Assembly (NCBI GenBank): GCA_002437815.1
Contig: DJRP01000032.1
Location: 119,719 to 183,718, forward strand
Direction of reading: 5' to 3'
Length of the DNA stretch: 64,000 nt
Source: Collinsella sp. UBA6357
Lineage (GTDB): Bacteria; Actinomycetota; Coriobacteriia; Coriobacteriales; Coriobacteriaceae
Position numbers and translations under genes: made by a program. The number at the start of each line of letters is the position of its first letter. The first letter of the stretch is position 1. The notes under the pieces are model-generated. The model searched no databases and was not told the origin of the DNA. It worked only from the letters and a program-made list of their open reading frames with translations. Below are positions 1-8,335 of this stretch, piece by piece.

Positions 1-2804
1 ATCCCTGCCCTGCGCGTGCCAAAGTACACAGCGCCCTGTGCTTGGTGCGGACGGCCCTCGCGCTGTCCCAAACGTTCGAGCGCCGTGGCATAAATGAGCG
101 TCTGGACGTGCGGCGAGCGGTCTTCATCAAGGCCGGGAAGCCATCCCGGTTCGAGCTCCTCGCCACCTTCCAGATCGCGCGTAGGATCCTCGCCCTTGAA
201 ATACGAGGCCACACTGCGGTTCTTGTAGTCGATCACCACAAAGCGCTCGCCCGAGCCCGCATCGGGCGCCACGTCCACGCGGTCGATGCGCCCGCCCAAA
301 GGGTAGCCCGCATAGCTCACGTTCTCGCGATCGAAGGCATATTCGAACAGCGCCGGCTCGTAGATGGCAAGCAGGGTACTCTCGTAGCGAACCACCTTGC
401 GCAGCTGCGTGAGAATAGCATCGATCGCATAGCTCTCCAGCTGATCGAGCGCCACCAGCGGGGCCGAGATCTTGCGTGCATCTTTGTTCTCAGCACGTCG
501 TCCGTACAGATAGCGTCCGCGGGCGTGCTCCTCGCGGGTCTCGGCAAAGGCGGCGTCCATCTCATCCATGCAGGCATCGAGGTTGTCGGGCGTCACGCGC
601 TTGAGACTGCAATCGATCAGGCGCTCGTGGAATCGCTGCATCACATCATGGACGAAATTGCCCATCTCGACCGGGCTGAACGCGCAATCGAACTTGCGCG
701 TGGGAACGCGGTTGCTCGTGAACCACCTGAAAGGACAGGCAAGATAGTTTTCGATCGACGAGGCCGAAAGCGTGCGCGGGACCGCGTTGCCGCCCACGCT
801 GCGCTGCGGCAGCATGACAAGCGATCGCACCTCGGGCAAAAGCTCCGCACGGCCGAGCGCCGCCACCGCCTGTTCGCACAAGCCCTCGCCACTCGTCGCA
901 TCCATATTCGCAAAGAGCGCGCCCTCGCCCGGAACCGACAGGGCATCCATCGCCTTGCCGACACGCTTTGCACGCATCGAGAGCTCGCCGAAGGCGGGGA
1001 TGGCAAAGAGCTCCTCCCCCTGGCGATCGCGTGCAATGCGGCACAAGACGGCACGTGAGCCAGCCGACTCGAGCGCACGAGAGAACTGGGCGAGCTGACG
1101 CTCCCCCGCAGGTATGGCAAGGGTCGCGCAGCCCAGCTTTTGCGCCAAAATGCTCGCCACCGTATCGCGCTCCTTGGCCTGGTATTCGGCAACACCCATG
1201 TCGGCCAAGAGGACGCCGTCGTAGCTAGCATGCGAGCGGCGCGAAAGCTCGTCGACCGTAGCGAAGATCACCGCTGGGGCCCCGGTTTCGGCAGCATCGG
1301 CAACATCCTGGCGCACCGGCGTGCAAGCAATCGAAATGTGAACCGAAAGCCCACGCAAGGGCTCAAGCACGCGTGACTCGTCGACGCCCAGGCTACGAGC
1401 CACTCCAAGCAGCTCGTCCGCCCGCTCCAGAGCGGCGAGCTCGGCCATCTGCGCACTCAGGCCGCAGGCACCGAATGCGGCAGCGGGAGCCGCCTGGGCC
1501 GCCGCGTGCATCAGGCGAAGCGCTCGCGAATAGCGCTCCTGCTGCAACGCCTCAACCACGTCCATGGCCACGACGGGCCGTGCCGCGCGTCTCTGGGCTT
1601 CGGCACACGCCGTCTCGGCATTGAGCTCGCGACTTTGGATACTGTTGAGCTGCGACAGCACGTCCGCAACCGTCAGGCGGCGATTACGGCGCAGCATCGT
1701 ATCGAAAGCCATGACCGTCTGGCGACGCGCCGGGCCGACACCCGACAGCGGCGAGCGAATCCACTCCACCAGCTCGGGCGCCGGCCACCAAGAGCTGGCC
1801 TGCTCGCGATTCATGCGATCGAGAAGATCGACCAGCATGAACAGCATCTGGCCCGAGCGCGTCCGGGCAAACGGCACGCTGCCGGCAAAGCGGCAAGACA
1901 TGCCCTTCGCGGCAAGGCGAGGGGCCATGCGCAGAAAATCCCGGTATGGATCGGGCGTAGCGCAGGCAAGCATGGCGCCAGAAGCAGCCATCTGAGACAA
2001 AATCTGGGTGCAGGCCGCCTCACGAGCCCCCGGACCCGCGAGCTCGACCGCGGCGGTGGCAGGGAGCTCCGGGGCGGCTGTGGGAAAATCATCGACAGAT
2101 GCGCCCAGAGGCATCGTTAGCAGATCGGCCAGCGATTCCTGGTCGCGTCCTTCCAGAACAACAACCTCGCCGACACGTGCGATACATGCGAAAAGGTCGA
2201 GCACATCGACCTCCATCGAGGAAAAGCCCCGCACCGCGACGGCCGAAGCGCAGACGGGCACGTTGTCATCAAGGGCGCGAACCAGCTGTCCGCGCGCCGC
2301 GCACGCCTCGATGAGCCCCTGCGCACGCAGGCGATCGGCATAGCGAACCAGCAGCCCCAGGGTACGCCGCTCGGCAGCAGAAAACGCAACATCCGGGTAC
2401 GCTCCCCCGGCTGCATCCAAACAGCGCGGCAGCATCGCAGCGGCCATCTTGACAAGCATGTCCGCCGTGCCGGGGTTGTCGGCAAAGGGGGCCACACCGC
2501 CCGGGTCCTGAGCAGCCTCGCCCAGCACACCCGACATCAGCAGCTTGCGTTCGGTCGAGGACGCGATGGCGCGACCGTCGCCCAGAAGGCCCCACAGCGA
2601 CGCCGTCCACGATGCAACCGTCTCCACGTCGACACCCAGTCCGAGCCCCGCCTTTGCCAGGTCGCGACGGCACACGGCACGCTCATCGAACGTGGGCACC
2701 AGAAGCACCGCACGTCCGTTGCGGTCGCACAGCTCGCGCAGAATAGCGATCTCGGCGGGCGACAAATTGCAGCCAGCCCCCGTCGTATAGATTCGAACAG
2801 GCAT
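1..2804 (-). CDS. PD-(D/E)XK nuclease family protein, AddB-like (C-terminus off left edge)
   Basis: A continuous minus-strand frame runs from an ATG at 2804 (GGAGG, 3-nt spacer) to the left edge, at least 934 residues with no stop. Near the edge it reads SIENYLACPFRWF, the entry motif of the RecB/AddB-type nuclease fold. GGRIDRVDV and VVIDYKNR follow, which supply the Asp and the D-x-K of a PD-(D/E)XK active site. Size and order (helicase-like N-terminal part, C-terminal nuclease) fit the AddB subunit of AddAB-type end-processing nucleases used in recombination repair. The N-terminus (IYTTGAGCNLSP) lacks a clear Walker A, so the helicase half may be inactive. An addA partner would lie left of the window. 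The family call is solid; the subunit assignment is inference. Confidence 0.8.
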   Translation of the reverse strand, partial: MPVRIYTTGAGCNLSPAEIAILRELCDRNGRAVLLVPTFDERAVCRRDLAKAGLGLGVDVETVASWTASLWGLLGDGRAIASSTERKLLMSGVLGEAAQDPGGVAPFADNPGTADMLVKMAAAMLPRCLDAAGGAYPDVAFSAAERRTLGLLVRYADRLRAQGLIEACAARGQLVRALDDNVPVCASAVAVRGFSSMEVDVLDLFACIARVGEVVVLEGRDQESLADLLTMPLGASVDDFPTAAPELPATAAVELAGPGAREAACTQILSQMAASGAMLACATPDPYRDFLRMAPRLAAKGMSCRFAGSVPFARTRSGQMLFMLVDLLDRMNREQASSWWPAPELVEWIRSPLSGVGPARRQTVMAFDTMLRRNRRLTVADVLSQLNSIQSRELNAETACAEAQRRAARPVVAMDVVEALQQERYSRALRLMHAAAQAAPAAAFGACGLSAQMAELAALERADELLGVARSLGVDESRVLEPLRGLSVHISIACTPVRQDVADAAETGAPAVIFATVDELSRRSHASYDGVLLADMGVAEYQAKERDTVASILAQKLGCATLAIPAGERQLAQFSRALESAGSRAVLCRIARDRQGEELFAIPAFGELSMRAKRVGKAMDALSVPGEGALFANMDATSGEGLCEQAVAALGRAELLPEVRSLVMLPQRSVGGNAVPRTLSASSIENYLACPFRWFTSNRVPTRKFDCAFSPVEMGNFVHDVMQRFHERLIDCSLKRVTPDNLDACMDEMDAAFAETREEHARGRYLYGRRAENKDARKISAPLVALDQLESYAIDAILTQLRKVVRYESTLLAIYEPALFEYAFDRENVSYAGYPLGGRIDRVDVAPDAGSGERFVVIDYKNRSVASYFKGEDPTRDLEGGEELEPGWLPGLDEDRSPHVQTLIYATALERLGQREGRPHQAQGAVYFGTRRAG

Positions 2805-2890
2805 GGTCCTCCACTCAACCGTACGTGCTCTAGCATCGATGTTGACTATGCTAACCGCCCGCGCGGACAGATGCGCACCGCGCCAACAGA

Positions 2891-2978
2891 TTTGATCCCT
2901 AAGTGCCAGGGGGAATCGGATCATTGATCCAGAACGCGCTCCCGATGATCCGTTTTCCCCTGGCACTTAGGGATCAAA
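2891..2978. repeat. Long inverted repeat with 22-bp perfect arms
   Basis: Arms at 2891-2912 and 2957-2978 are exact reverse complements (TTTGATCCCTAAG... and ...CTTAGGGATCAAA). The pairing continues inward imperfectly over GGATCAT/ATGATCC, giving about 35-bp imperfect arms. It lies between two minus-strand genes. It looks like a dispersed palindromic intergenic element rather than a simple terminator, because a separate terminator follows at 2978-3003. Confidence 0.8.
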
Positions 2979-3003
2979 AAACCGCCCTCAAAGGAGCGGT
3001 TTT
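2978..3003 (-). terminator. Rho-independent terminator of the YerC-like gene
   Basis: On the minus strand AAAACCGC pairs with GCGGTTTT and is followed by more T residues. It sits 24 bases past the stop codon at 3028. Confidence 0.75.
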
Positions 3004-3027
3004 GCACAGTTAATTTTCACGGCCGGT

Positions 3028-3327
3028 CTATTCGCCGTCCTCGAGCTTGATAAGAATCTTGCGGTATCCACCATATTCGCCGTTGAGTGCCTTGGACACG
3101 CGACTCACCGTGGTCGACGAGGCACCGGTACGCGCCTGCACTTCCACATAGGGCTCGCCCTCATCCAAGTAGCGGGCAACCTGCAAGCGCTGGGAAAGAT
3201 CGCAGATCTCGCGCGGCGTGCAGATGTCGGTCAGAAACGCCTGGATCTCGGACTCATCGCCCAAAAGGCTAAAAGCATGCACGAGCTGCTTGACATCAGC
3301 GCGATCGAACATGTTCTCGATATTCAT
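3028..3327 (-). CDS. YerC/YecD family TrpR-like DNA-binding protein
   Basis: Predicted 99-residue protein of the YerC/YecD branch of the TrpR repressor superfamily. It shows the characteristic PREICDLSQRLQVARYL helix followed by a recognition-helix region, TGASSTTVSRVSKAL. B. subtilis YerC has about the same length. The ATG at 3327 is chosen because homology begins just after it. The frame stays open upstream, and the codons before the ATG encode F-W-W-Y-W. Target and ligand are unknown; family members do not necessarily bind tryptophan. It stands alone on the minus strand with its own terminator. Confidence 0.85.
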   Translation of the reverse strand: MNIENMFDRADVKQLVHAFSLLGDESEIQAFLTDICTPREICDLSQRLQVARYLDEGEPYVEVQARTGASSTTVSRVSKALNGEYGGYRKILIKLEDGE

Positions 3328-3576
3328 CCAATACCACCAAAATCGCCCGTAGGCCTCGGGTTTGATACTTTCAAGCGGGATGTATGCGCCCGTTCTATGC
3401 ACACCGATGCATGGCAGGCGATAACGAGAGAAGTGTAGCACACCACCACGCTAAAGCGTAACGCTCCTCCGCCAACGGCAATTATTCACAAGTGTGTGCA
3501 ACAATGGCGCTCAGCCGGAACGCCAACCGAGCGCTCCGTCCGCACAGATCAACTCGCTCGCGCCCCCGGAGGTTCC

Positions 3577-3942
3577 ATGCGCTTTATCGTCAACTGGCTC
3601 ACCACGTCGCTCGCCATTGCCATCGCCACCTTTATCGTGCCGGGAATGGCACCCTTCGGCTCCGTCGAGGCTTGGGCGTGCTTTGCCTTCGTAGGGCTGT
3701 TCCTATCGATCGTGGACTCGCTTATCAAGCCGTTTCTGAGCGCCATCTCGCTGCCGCTCACCGTGATCACGCTCGGCATGTTCCAGCTTGTCCTCAACAG
3801 CTTCCTGCTCGAGCTCGCCAGCTATCTGTCGCTTAACATCTTGGGTGCCGGTATCTCCATCGCGGGTTTTTGGTCGGCGTTCTTTGGCGGCATCATCGTC
3901 TCGATCGCTCGCACGGTTCTCGATAGCGTGCTGCGCGACTAG
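3577..3942 (+). CDS. Phage holin family / four-TM membrane protein (PF04020-like)
   Basis: A 121-residue, almost entirely hydrophobic protein with about four membrane helices, beginning MRFIVNWLTTSLAIAIA. It matches the small actinobacterial and firmicute membrane family annotated as mycobacterial four-TM phage holin, superfamily IV. The start is set by GGAGG four bases before the ATG; the frame is open further upstream without a ribosome binding site. No lysis genes or phage genes surround it, so a housekeeping envelope role is more likely than lysis. The exact function is unknown. Confidence 0.8.
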   Translation: MRFIVNWLTTSLAIAIATFIVPGMAPFGSVEAWACFAFVGLFLSIVDSLIKPFLSAISLPLTVITLGMFQLVLNSFLLELASYLSLNILGAGISIAGFWSAFFGGIIVSIARTVLDSVLRD

Positions 3943-4019
3943 CTCGCACAGGAGCCCAATCAAGGCCGCCGCTCAACGTGACGGCCGTTCTCACTGTTCT
4001 CGTAGGCCTTGGTTCTCGC

Positions 4020-4448
4020 TTAGATGACGTAATCGTATCCGTCGCTCGGCGCCACCAGGCTGTCGAGCGTCACGCCGTCCAGATAATCGTTGATGAGCTT
4101 ATCGAGCCCCTTCCATACATCGAGCGTGGGGCACTCGTCGGCACGCGAGCAACCCTTGCAGTCGCCGTCAAGGCATGCAACGGGCGCGAGGCTGCCCTCG
4201 GTCAGGCGCAAGATCTCGCCTGCCGTGTACTGTTCGGGTGGCCGTGTGAGGATATACCCACCGCCCTTGCCGCGCATGCCGGACAGAAGGCCCGCACGCA
4301 CCAGGATGGACAGGATATTCTCGAGGTATTTTTCCGAGATGCCCTGGCGCGCGGCGATCTCTTTGAGCGGGATGCGGCCCTGAGCCTGATGCTCGGCCAG
4401 ATCGATCATGACCCTCAGGGCATAGCGTCCCTTGGTGGATATCAACAT
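4020..4448 (-). CDS. Rrf2 family transcriptional regulator (IscR/CymR-like)
   Basis: A 142-residue winged-helix regulator starting MLISTKGRYALRVMIDLA, the Rrf2 signature. The DNA-binding helix lies around residues 28-50 and the wing around 58-68 (GKGGGYILTRP). Four cysteines at 92, 97, 100 and 106 could hold an Fe-S cluster as in IscR, though the spacing differs from E. coli IscR. It is divergent from cysK across a 241-bp gap. Both promoters carry AACCCA/TGGGTT-type half sites, so control of cysteine synthesis plus autoregulation is likely (inference by analogy with CymR). Confidence 0.88.
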   Translation of the reverse strand: MLISTKGRYALRVMIDLAEHQAQGRIPLKEIAARQGISEKYLENILSILVRAGLLSGMRGKGGGYILTRPPEQYTAGEILRLTEGSLAPVACLDGDCKGCSRADECPTLDVWKGLDKLINDYLDGVTLDSLVAPSDGYDYVI

Positions 4449-4472
4449 GTACGTAAACCTTTCCTGCGTTTA

Positions 4473-4504
4473 AACCCAATAATCATACCAGAGATATGGG
4501 TAAA
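4473..4504 (-). promoter_or_regulatory. Candidate Rrf2 operator and promoter for the regulator gene
   Basis: AACCCAATAATC and GATATGGGTAAA form an imperfect palindrome upstream of the start at 4448. The minus strand contains TATGAT, a good -10. Autoregulation is inferred. Confidence 0.4.
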
Positions 4505-4563
4505 CACAGCTAGAGCATCTACCTGCACTTTTTCATAGAGTCGAAACAATTTCTAAAATCCTA

Positions 4564-4592
4564 TAGACAAACTAGGGTTATCTGCGTACTAT
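4564..4592 (+). promoter_or_regulatory. cysK promoter
   Basis: TAGACA at 4564-4569 and TACTAT at 4587-4592 are separated by 17 bp, about 100 bp upstream of the cysK ATG. Confidence 0.5.
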
Positions 4593-4615
4593 GCTTTCCA
4601 ACAGTAATTCATATA

Positions 4616-4636
4616 AACCTATACGTTTTATGGGTT
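4616..4636 (+). promoter_or_regulatory. Candidate Rrf2 operator in the cysK leader
   Basis: AACCTATA (cgttt) TATGGGTT forms an imperfect palindrome just downstream of the probable cysK transcription start. It resembles the half sites at 4473-4504. A position after the start would suit repression by roadblock (inference). Confidence 0.35.
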
Positions 4637-4689
4637 ACTAGATAAGTATCTGCAACCGCTGCCAAGTCATCTGAACCCTGGAGGACACC

Positions 4690-5628
4690 ATGAGCAAGGT
4701 TTACACATCTATCGACCAGCTGATCGGACACACCCCGCTGCTGGAGCTTACCCACTTTGAGGCCGACGAGGATCTCAAAGCTCGCGTGCTCGTCAAGCTT
4801 GAGTACTTCAACCCCGCCGGGTCGGTCAAGGACCGCGTCGCCAAGAACATGATCGACGAGGCCGAGAAGGCCGGCAAGCTCGTGCGTGGCGGCGACTACA
4901 CCATCATCGAGCCCACGAGCGGCAACACCGGCGTCGGCATCGCATCGGTTGCGGCGGCTCGCGGCTACAAGGTGGTCATCACCATGCCCGAGACCATGTC
5001 CATCGAGCGCCGCAAGCTGATGCAGGCCTATGGCGCCGAGCTGGTGCTGACCGACGGTTCCAAGGGCATGAAGGGCGCCATCGCCAAGGCCGAGGAGCTG
5101 CAGAAGGAGATCCCCAACAGCATCATCGCCGGGCAGTTTGTCAATCCCGCCAACCCCGCCATCCACGAAGCGACGACCGGTCCCGAGATCTGGGAGGACA
5201 CCGACGGCCAGGTCGACATCTTTGTCGCGGGCGTGGGCACCGGCGGCACCGTGACCGGTGTGGGCAAGTACCTCAAGTCCCAGAACCCGGACGTGCGCGT
5301 CGTCGCCGTCGAGCCCGCCACCTCCCCCGTGCTTTCAAAGGGACAGGCCGGCCCGCATAAGATCCAGGGCATCGGCGCCGGCTTTGTGCCCGACGTGCTC
5401 GATACCAAGGTCTACGACGAGATCATCCCCGTCGAGAACGAGGATGCCTTTGCCACCGGCCGCGCCGTGGGCCACAAGGAGGGCGTGCTCGTGGGTATCT
5501 CGTCCGGCGCCGCCGTGTGGGCCGCTATCGAGCTCGCCAAGCGCCCCGAGAACGAGGGCAAGACTATCGTGGCGTTGCTGGCCGACACCGGCGAGCGTTA
5601 CCTCTCGACCGCCCTCTTCGCCGACTAG
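4690..5628 (+). CDS. cysK: Cysteine synthase A (O-acetylserine sulfhydrylase)
   Basis: This 312-residue fold-type II PLP enzyme condenses O-acetylserine with sulfide to give cysteine and acetate in the cytoplasm. The PLP lysine is K47 in NPAGSVKDR, the substrate loop is EPTSGNTGVG, and the phosphate-cup glycines are GVGTGGTVTGVG. Length is normal for CysK. The start has GGAGG seven bases upstream. The divergent Rrf2 regulator and shared half sites suggest regulation by sulfur or cysteine status. Confidence 0.95.
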   Translation: MSKVYTSIDQLIGHTPLLELTHFEADEDLKARVLVKLEYFNPAGSVKDRVAKNMIDEAEKAGKLVRGGDYTIIEPTSGNTGVGIASVAAARGYKVVITMPETMSIERRKLMQAYGAELVLTDGSKGMKGAIAKAEELQKEIPNSIIAGQFVNPANPAIHEATTGPEIWEDTDGQVDIFVAGVGTGGTVTGVGKYLKSQNPDVRVVAVEPATSPVLSKGQAGPHKIQGIGAGFVPDVLDTKVYDEIIPVENEDAFATGRAVGHKEGVLVGISSGAAVWAAIELAKRPENEGKTIVALLADTGERYLSTALFAD

Positions 5629-5635
5629 CATCGCC

Positions 5636-5666
5636 CCTGCAATTGGGGACGTAGCAAAATTGCAGG
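5636..5666. repeat. Short copy of the TTGGGGACGTAGCAAAA palindromic element
   Basis: CCTGCAAT and ATTGCAGG form an 8-bp stem around TTGGGGACGTAGCAAA. The same core occurs in the perfect 40-bp hairpin at 57107-57190, so both belong to one dispersed intergenic family. It may terminate cysK. Confidence 0.7.
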
Positions 5667-5736
5667 CTGGGCCTCGCTTCCCCTCTCGAAGCCCCTTGCA
5701 GGTCGCGCACAGGCGATTTTCGCGCGACCGAAACGC

Positions 5737-5742
5737 TACAAT
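5737..5742 (+). promoter_or_regulatory. Possible mnmA -10 (TACAAT)
   Basis: TACAAT lies about 105 bp before the mnmA start in an otherwise empty 219-bp gap. No convincing -35 is visible. Confidence 0.3.
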
Positions 5743-5847
5743 CGTGATCCGAGGCGCGATCCCGCGGGACCGCGCCTCATTTATTGCATATCAATCCGTC
5801 GGATACTCGAGGCATCTCGCTGAGTTTTATTGGAACCGGAGGCAACA

Positions 5848-6948
5848 ATGTCCAAGAAGCGCGTGCTCGTCGCCATGAGCGGCGGCGTCGACTCAAGCGT
5901 TACCGCCTATCTGCTCAAAGCGCAGGGCTACGATTGTATCGGTGCCACCATGCGCCTTACCAACCCCGCCCCGGCCCACCCCGGCGAGCCCAACAAAGTG
6001 GATCGCGATATCGCAGACGCAAAGGCTGTGGCAGCCAAAATCGGCATCCCGCACGAAGTGCTCGATTTCCAGACACGCTTTGACCGCGAGGTCGTCGAGC
6101 GATTCGTGAGCGCCTACGAGGCCGGCGTTACCCCCAATCCCTGTATCATCTGCAACCGACATATCAAGTTTGGAGCACTGCTCGATGCGGCCCGCGAACT
6201 GGGCTGCGATTACATCGCAACGGGCCACTACGCCAAAACCGACCAGGCAGCGGACGGCACTTGGCAGCTTCATCGCGGCGAGGACCCCAAAAAAGATCAG
6301 AGCTATTTTCTGTACTCGCTAACCCAGGAGCGCCTGGCGCACACGATCTTTCCCCTCTCGGGCATGGACAAAGAGCGCGACGTGCGCCGCATCGCCGCGG
6401 AGCAAGGTTTTGTCAACGCCAAGAAGGCCGAGAGCGAGGACATCTGCTTTGTCCCCGACGGCGACTATGCCGGCTTTATCGAGCGCCATCGCGGCTGTCC
6501 GCTCGCGGGCGGCGATATCGTGTGGCGTGACGGATCGGTGGTCGGTCACCACAACGGAGCCCTGCGCTACACCATAGGCCAGCGCAAAGGGCTGGGCGTC
6601 GCCATGGCGCACCCCGTCTATGTGACAGGCATCGACACCGCGTCTAATACCGTCCACCTGGGTGAAGCAGAGGACCTGACCGCACGCGCCCTCACAGCAG
6701 ACGAATGGACTTGGAGTGCTCCGGCAGACCGCATGGAAGACGAACTTGCCGCCGGCCCCATGCATATCGCGGCAAAGTACCGCTATCACCAAAAAGACCA
6801 GGCAGCGACCCTTGAGCGTCAAGCTGACGGCCAGATGCTTTTGACCTTCGATGAGCCGCAGCGCGCCATCGCACCCGGGCAAGCCGTTGTCATCTACCGC
6901 GGCGACATCGTCCTGGGCGGCGGCACCGTCACCGCCGCCCTTGCATGA
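5848..6948 (+). CDS. mnmA: tRNA-specific 2-thiouridylase
   Basis: MnmA (366 residues) thiolates U34 of Lys, Glu and Gln tRNAs, using persulfide sulfur and ATP. The PP-loop VAMSGGVDSSV lies at residues 7-17. The first catalytic cysteine is in NPCIICN and the second in SEDICFVPDG. The central tRNA-binding part and C-terminal barrel (YTIGQRKGLG onward) are present, so it looks intact. The ATG at 5848 is preferred because GGAGG lies seven bases upstream; an upstream TTG in the same frame has no ribosome binding site. Confidence 0.95.
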   Translation: MSKKRVLVAMSGGVDSSVTAYLLKAQGYDCIGATMRLTNPAPAHPGEPNKVDRDIADAKAVAAKIGIPHEVLDFQTRFDREVVERFVSAYEAGVTPNPCIICNRHIKFGALLDAARELGCDYIATGHYAKTDQAADGTWQLHRGEDPKKDQSYFLYSLTQERLAHTIFPLSGMDKERDVRRIAAEQGFVNAKKAESEDICFVPDGDYAGFIERHRGCPLAGGDIVWRDGSVVGHHNGALRYTIGQRKGLGVAMAHPVYVTGIDTASNTVHLGEAEDLTARALTADEWTWSAPADRMEDELAAGPMHIAAKYRYHQKDQAATLERQADGQMLLTFDEPQRAIAPGQAVVIYRGDIVLGGGTVTAALA

Positions 6949-6953
6949 GCTTA

Positions 6954-7023
6954 TTAGGACGGGGTCGAGAATCGCATCTCACCCGAACCGGCCGAACGGA
7001 TGCGAAAACTGACCCCGTCCTAA
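6954..7023. repeat. Inverted repeat between convergent genes, probable bidirectional terminator
   Basis: Arms TTAGGACGGGGTC (6954-6966) and GACCCCGTCCTAA (7011-7023) are perfect complements. An inner CGCATC/GATGCG pair (6973-6978, 6999-7004) makes a two-part stem. It lies between the ends of mnmA and the M42 peptidase gene. Confidence 0.75.
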
Positions 7024-7032
7024 ATAGAGGCA

Positions 7033-8076
7033 TTAGCGCTGGACGTAGGCGCGCAGCAGCTCATAGGTATTGCGCACACCATCGATGTGGCTGCGCTCGT
7101 AGTTGTGGCTGGCATAGACACCGGGGCCGATCAGGCCGTGGCGAATGTCGTAGCCCGCGCGGAGCGTCGCCTCGACGTCAGAGCCGTAGTGCGGATACAC
7201 ATCGATCGCATAGCCGAGCTCGAGCTCGCGGGCGATATTCGACAGCTCGGTCACCAATTCGTAGTTGTACGGACCGCCCGAATCCTTGGCGCAGATCGAC
7301 ACCATACGCTCGGTGCAGCCCAGATCGTCGCCCACACAACCCATGTCAACGCTGATCATCTCGCGCGTATCCGCCGGCACGAAGGCGCCGCCGTGGCCGA
7401 CCTCCTCGTACACGGTAAAGAGCAGCGACACTTTGCGGGCGAGTTGGATCTCACCGGCAGCAACAGCTCGCGCGAGACTCAGCAGAATCGCAGCGGAGAG
7501 CTTGTCGTCCAGAAAACGGCTCTTGATGTACCCGCTCTCGGTCACCGTGGTGCGCGGATCCATAGCGATGATGTCGCCCGTCTGCACGCCGAGCGCAAGC
7601 ACGTCCTCGCGGCTGTCGACGTTCTCGTCGAGCAGAATCTCCATGTTCTTCTCGACCGTCTCGACCGGCTCGTCGGCCACATGAGATGACGGCTCGGTAT
7701 TGAGCACGACGCCGGTGTAGACGCGCCCGTCGCGCGTATGCACGGTGCAGTTCTCGCCGTCCGCCGTGGACCACTGATGCCCACCGAGCGTGGTGGGGCG
7801 CAGGCGACCGTTATCATTGATGGCGCGAACCATGGCACCGAGCGTATCCACGTGGCTGGCAAGCACCAATGCCTCGCCCTCGCCGCCAAGCTCAACGAGC
7901 ACATTGCCCTTGTTGGAACGCTCCGGCGCAAAGCCGAGCCCAGAGAGCGCCTCCATCACATAATCGGTCGCCGCACGGGTATAACCCGTAGGCGAGGCAA
8001 TCGATGTCAGCGCCTTAAGCTGATCGGTGATAAAGGAGAGTGTCCCCTCCAACGAAGCATCCACATCAGAAGCCAT
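7033..8076 (-). CDS. M42 family metallopeptidase (glutamyl/cellulase-M type aminopeptidase)
   Basis: A 347-residue cytoplasmic aminopeptidase of the M42 family, which builds large tetrahedral assemblies and trims peptides. Metal ligands and catalytic residues are visible in order: LASHVDTLGAMV, SRFLDDKLSAAI, TVYEEVGHGGA (the EE pair), VDMGC and a C-terminal HNYERSHIDG. Length is typical. The ATG at 8076 follows AAAGGAT, and the frame upstream of it has no homology. It is monocistronic on the minus strand between two hairpins. Substrate preference cannot be read from sequence. Confidence 0.9.
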   Translation of the reverse strand: MASDVDASLEGTLSFITDQLKALTSIASPTGYTRAATDYVMEALSGLGFAPERSNKGNVLVELGGEGEALVLASHVDTLGAMVRAINDNGRLRPTTLGGHQWSTADGENCTVHTRDGRVYTGVVLNTEPSSHVADEPVETVEKNMEILLDENVDSREDVLALGVQTGDIIAMDPRTTVTESGYIKSRFLDDKLSAAILLSLARAVAAGEIQLARKVSLLFTVYEEVGHGGAFVPADTREMISVDMGCVGDDLGCTERMVSICAKDSGGPYNYELVTELSNIARELELGYAIDVYPHYGSDVEATLRAGYDIRHGLIGPGVYASHNYERSHIDGVRNTYELLRAYVQR

Positions 8077-8200
8077 AGATATCCTTTCAAAATCGAAAAA
8101 AGCCCCAGCAACCATACCACCTCACCCAACCTTTTATCGAGCGAGACGGATGCCAAGAGCGATCAAGCAGTCCACCCACCCCGCTCGACAACGTGCCGAC

Positions 8201-8321
8201 GGGCCCTCGCCCGTGAGCCCCGGAATCCTTCCGCAGGACGGAGAAGGCCCCGCCGCGCAAAGCGCGCAGCGGGGCCTTCTACATGTCCAAGGACGATTCC
8301 GGGGCTCACGGGCGAGGGCCC
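8201..8321. repeat. Nested inverted repeat, terminator of the alcohol dehydrogenase gene
   Basis: The outer arms, 8201-8227 and 8295-8321, are 27-bp perfect complements starting GGGCCCTCGCCC. Inside is a second strong stem, GAAGGCCCCGC...GCGGGGCCTTC, around 8239-8280. The structure starts 15 bases after the alcohol dehydrogenase stop codon and lies upstream of the M42 gene. The inner stem looks like the terminator proper and the outer arms like a repeat element. Confidence 0.75.
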
Positions 8322-8335
8322 GCCGACCCGATCGA

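Noticed and set aside
42..1058. Plus-strand frame of 338 codons near the left edge
   Set aside because: The minus strand here encodes the AddB-like nuclease with its active-site motifs, so this is a shadow.
3577..3942. Prophage remnant
   Set aside because: The holin-family label is a family name only; no other phage gene, integrase or attachment site is near.
8201..8321. Riboswitch or CRISPR-like structure
   Set aside because: It is a simple nested inverted repeat after a stop codon with no spacer array or conserved aptamer features.
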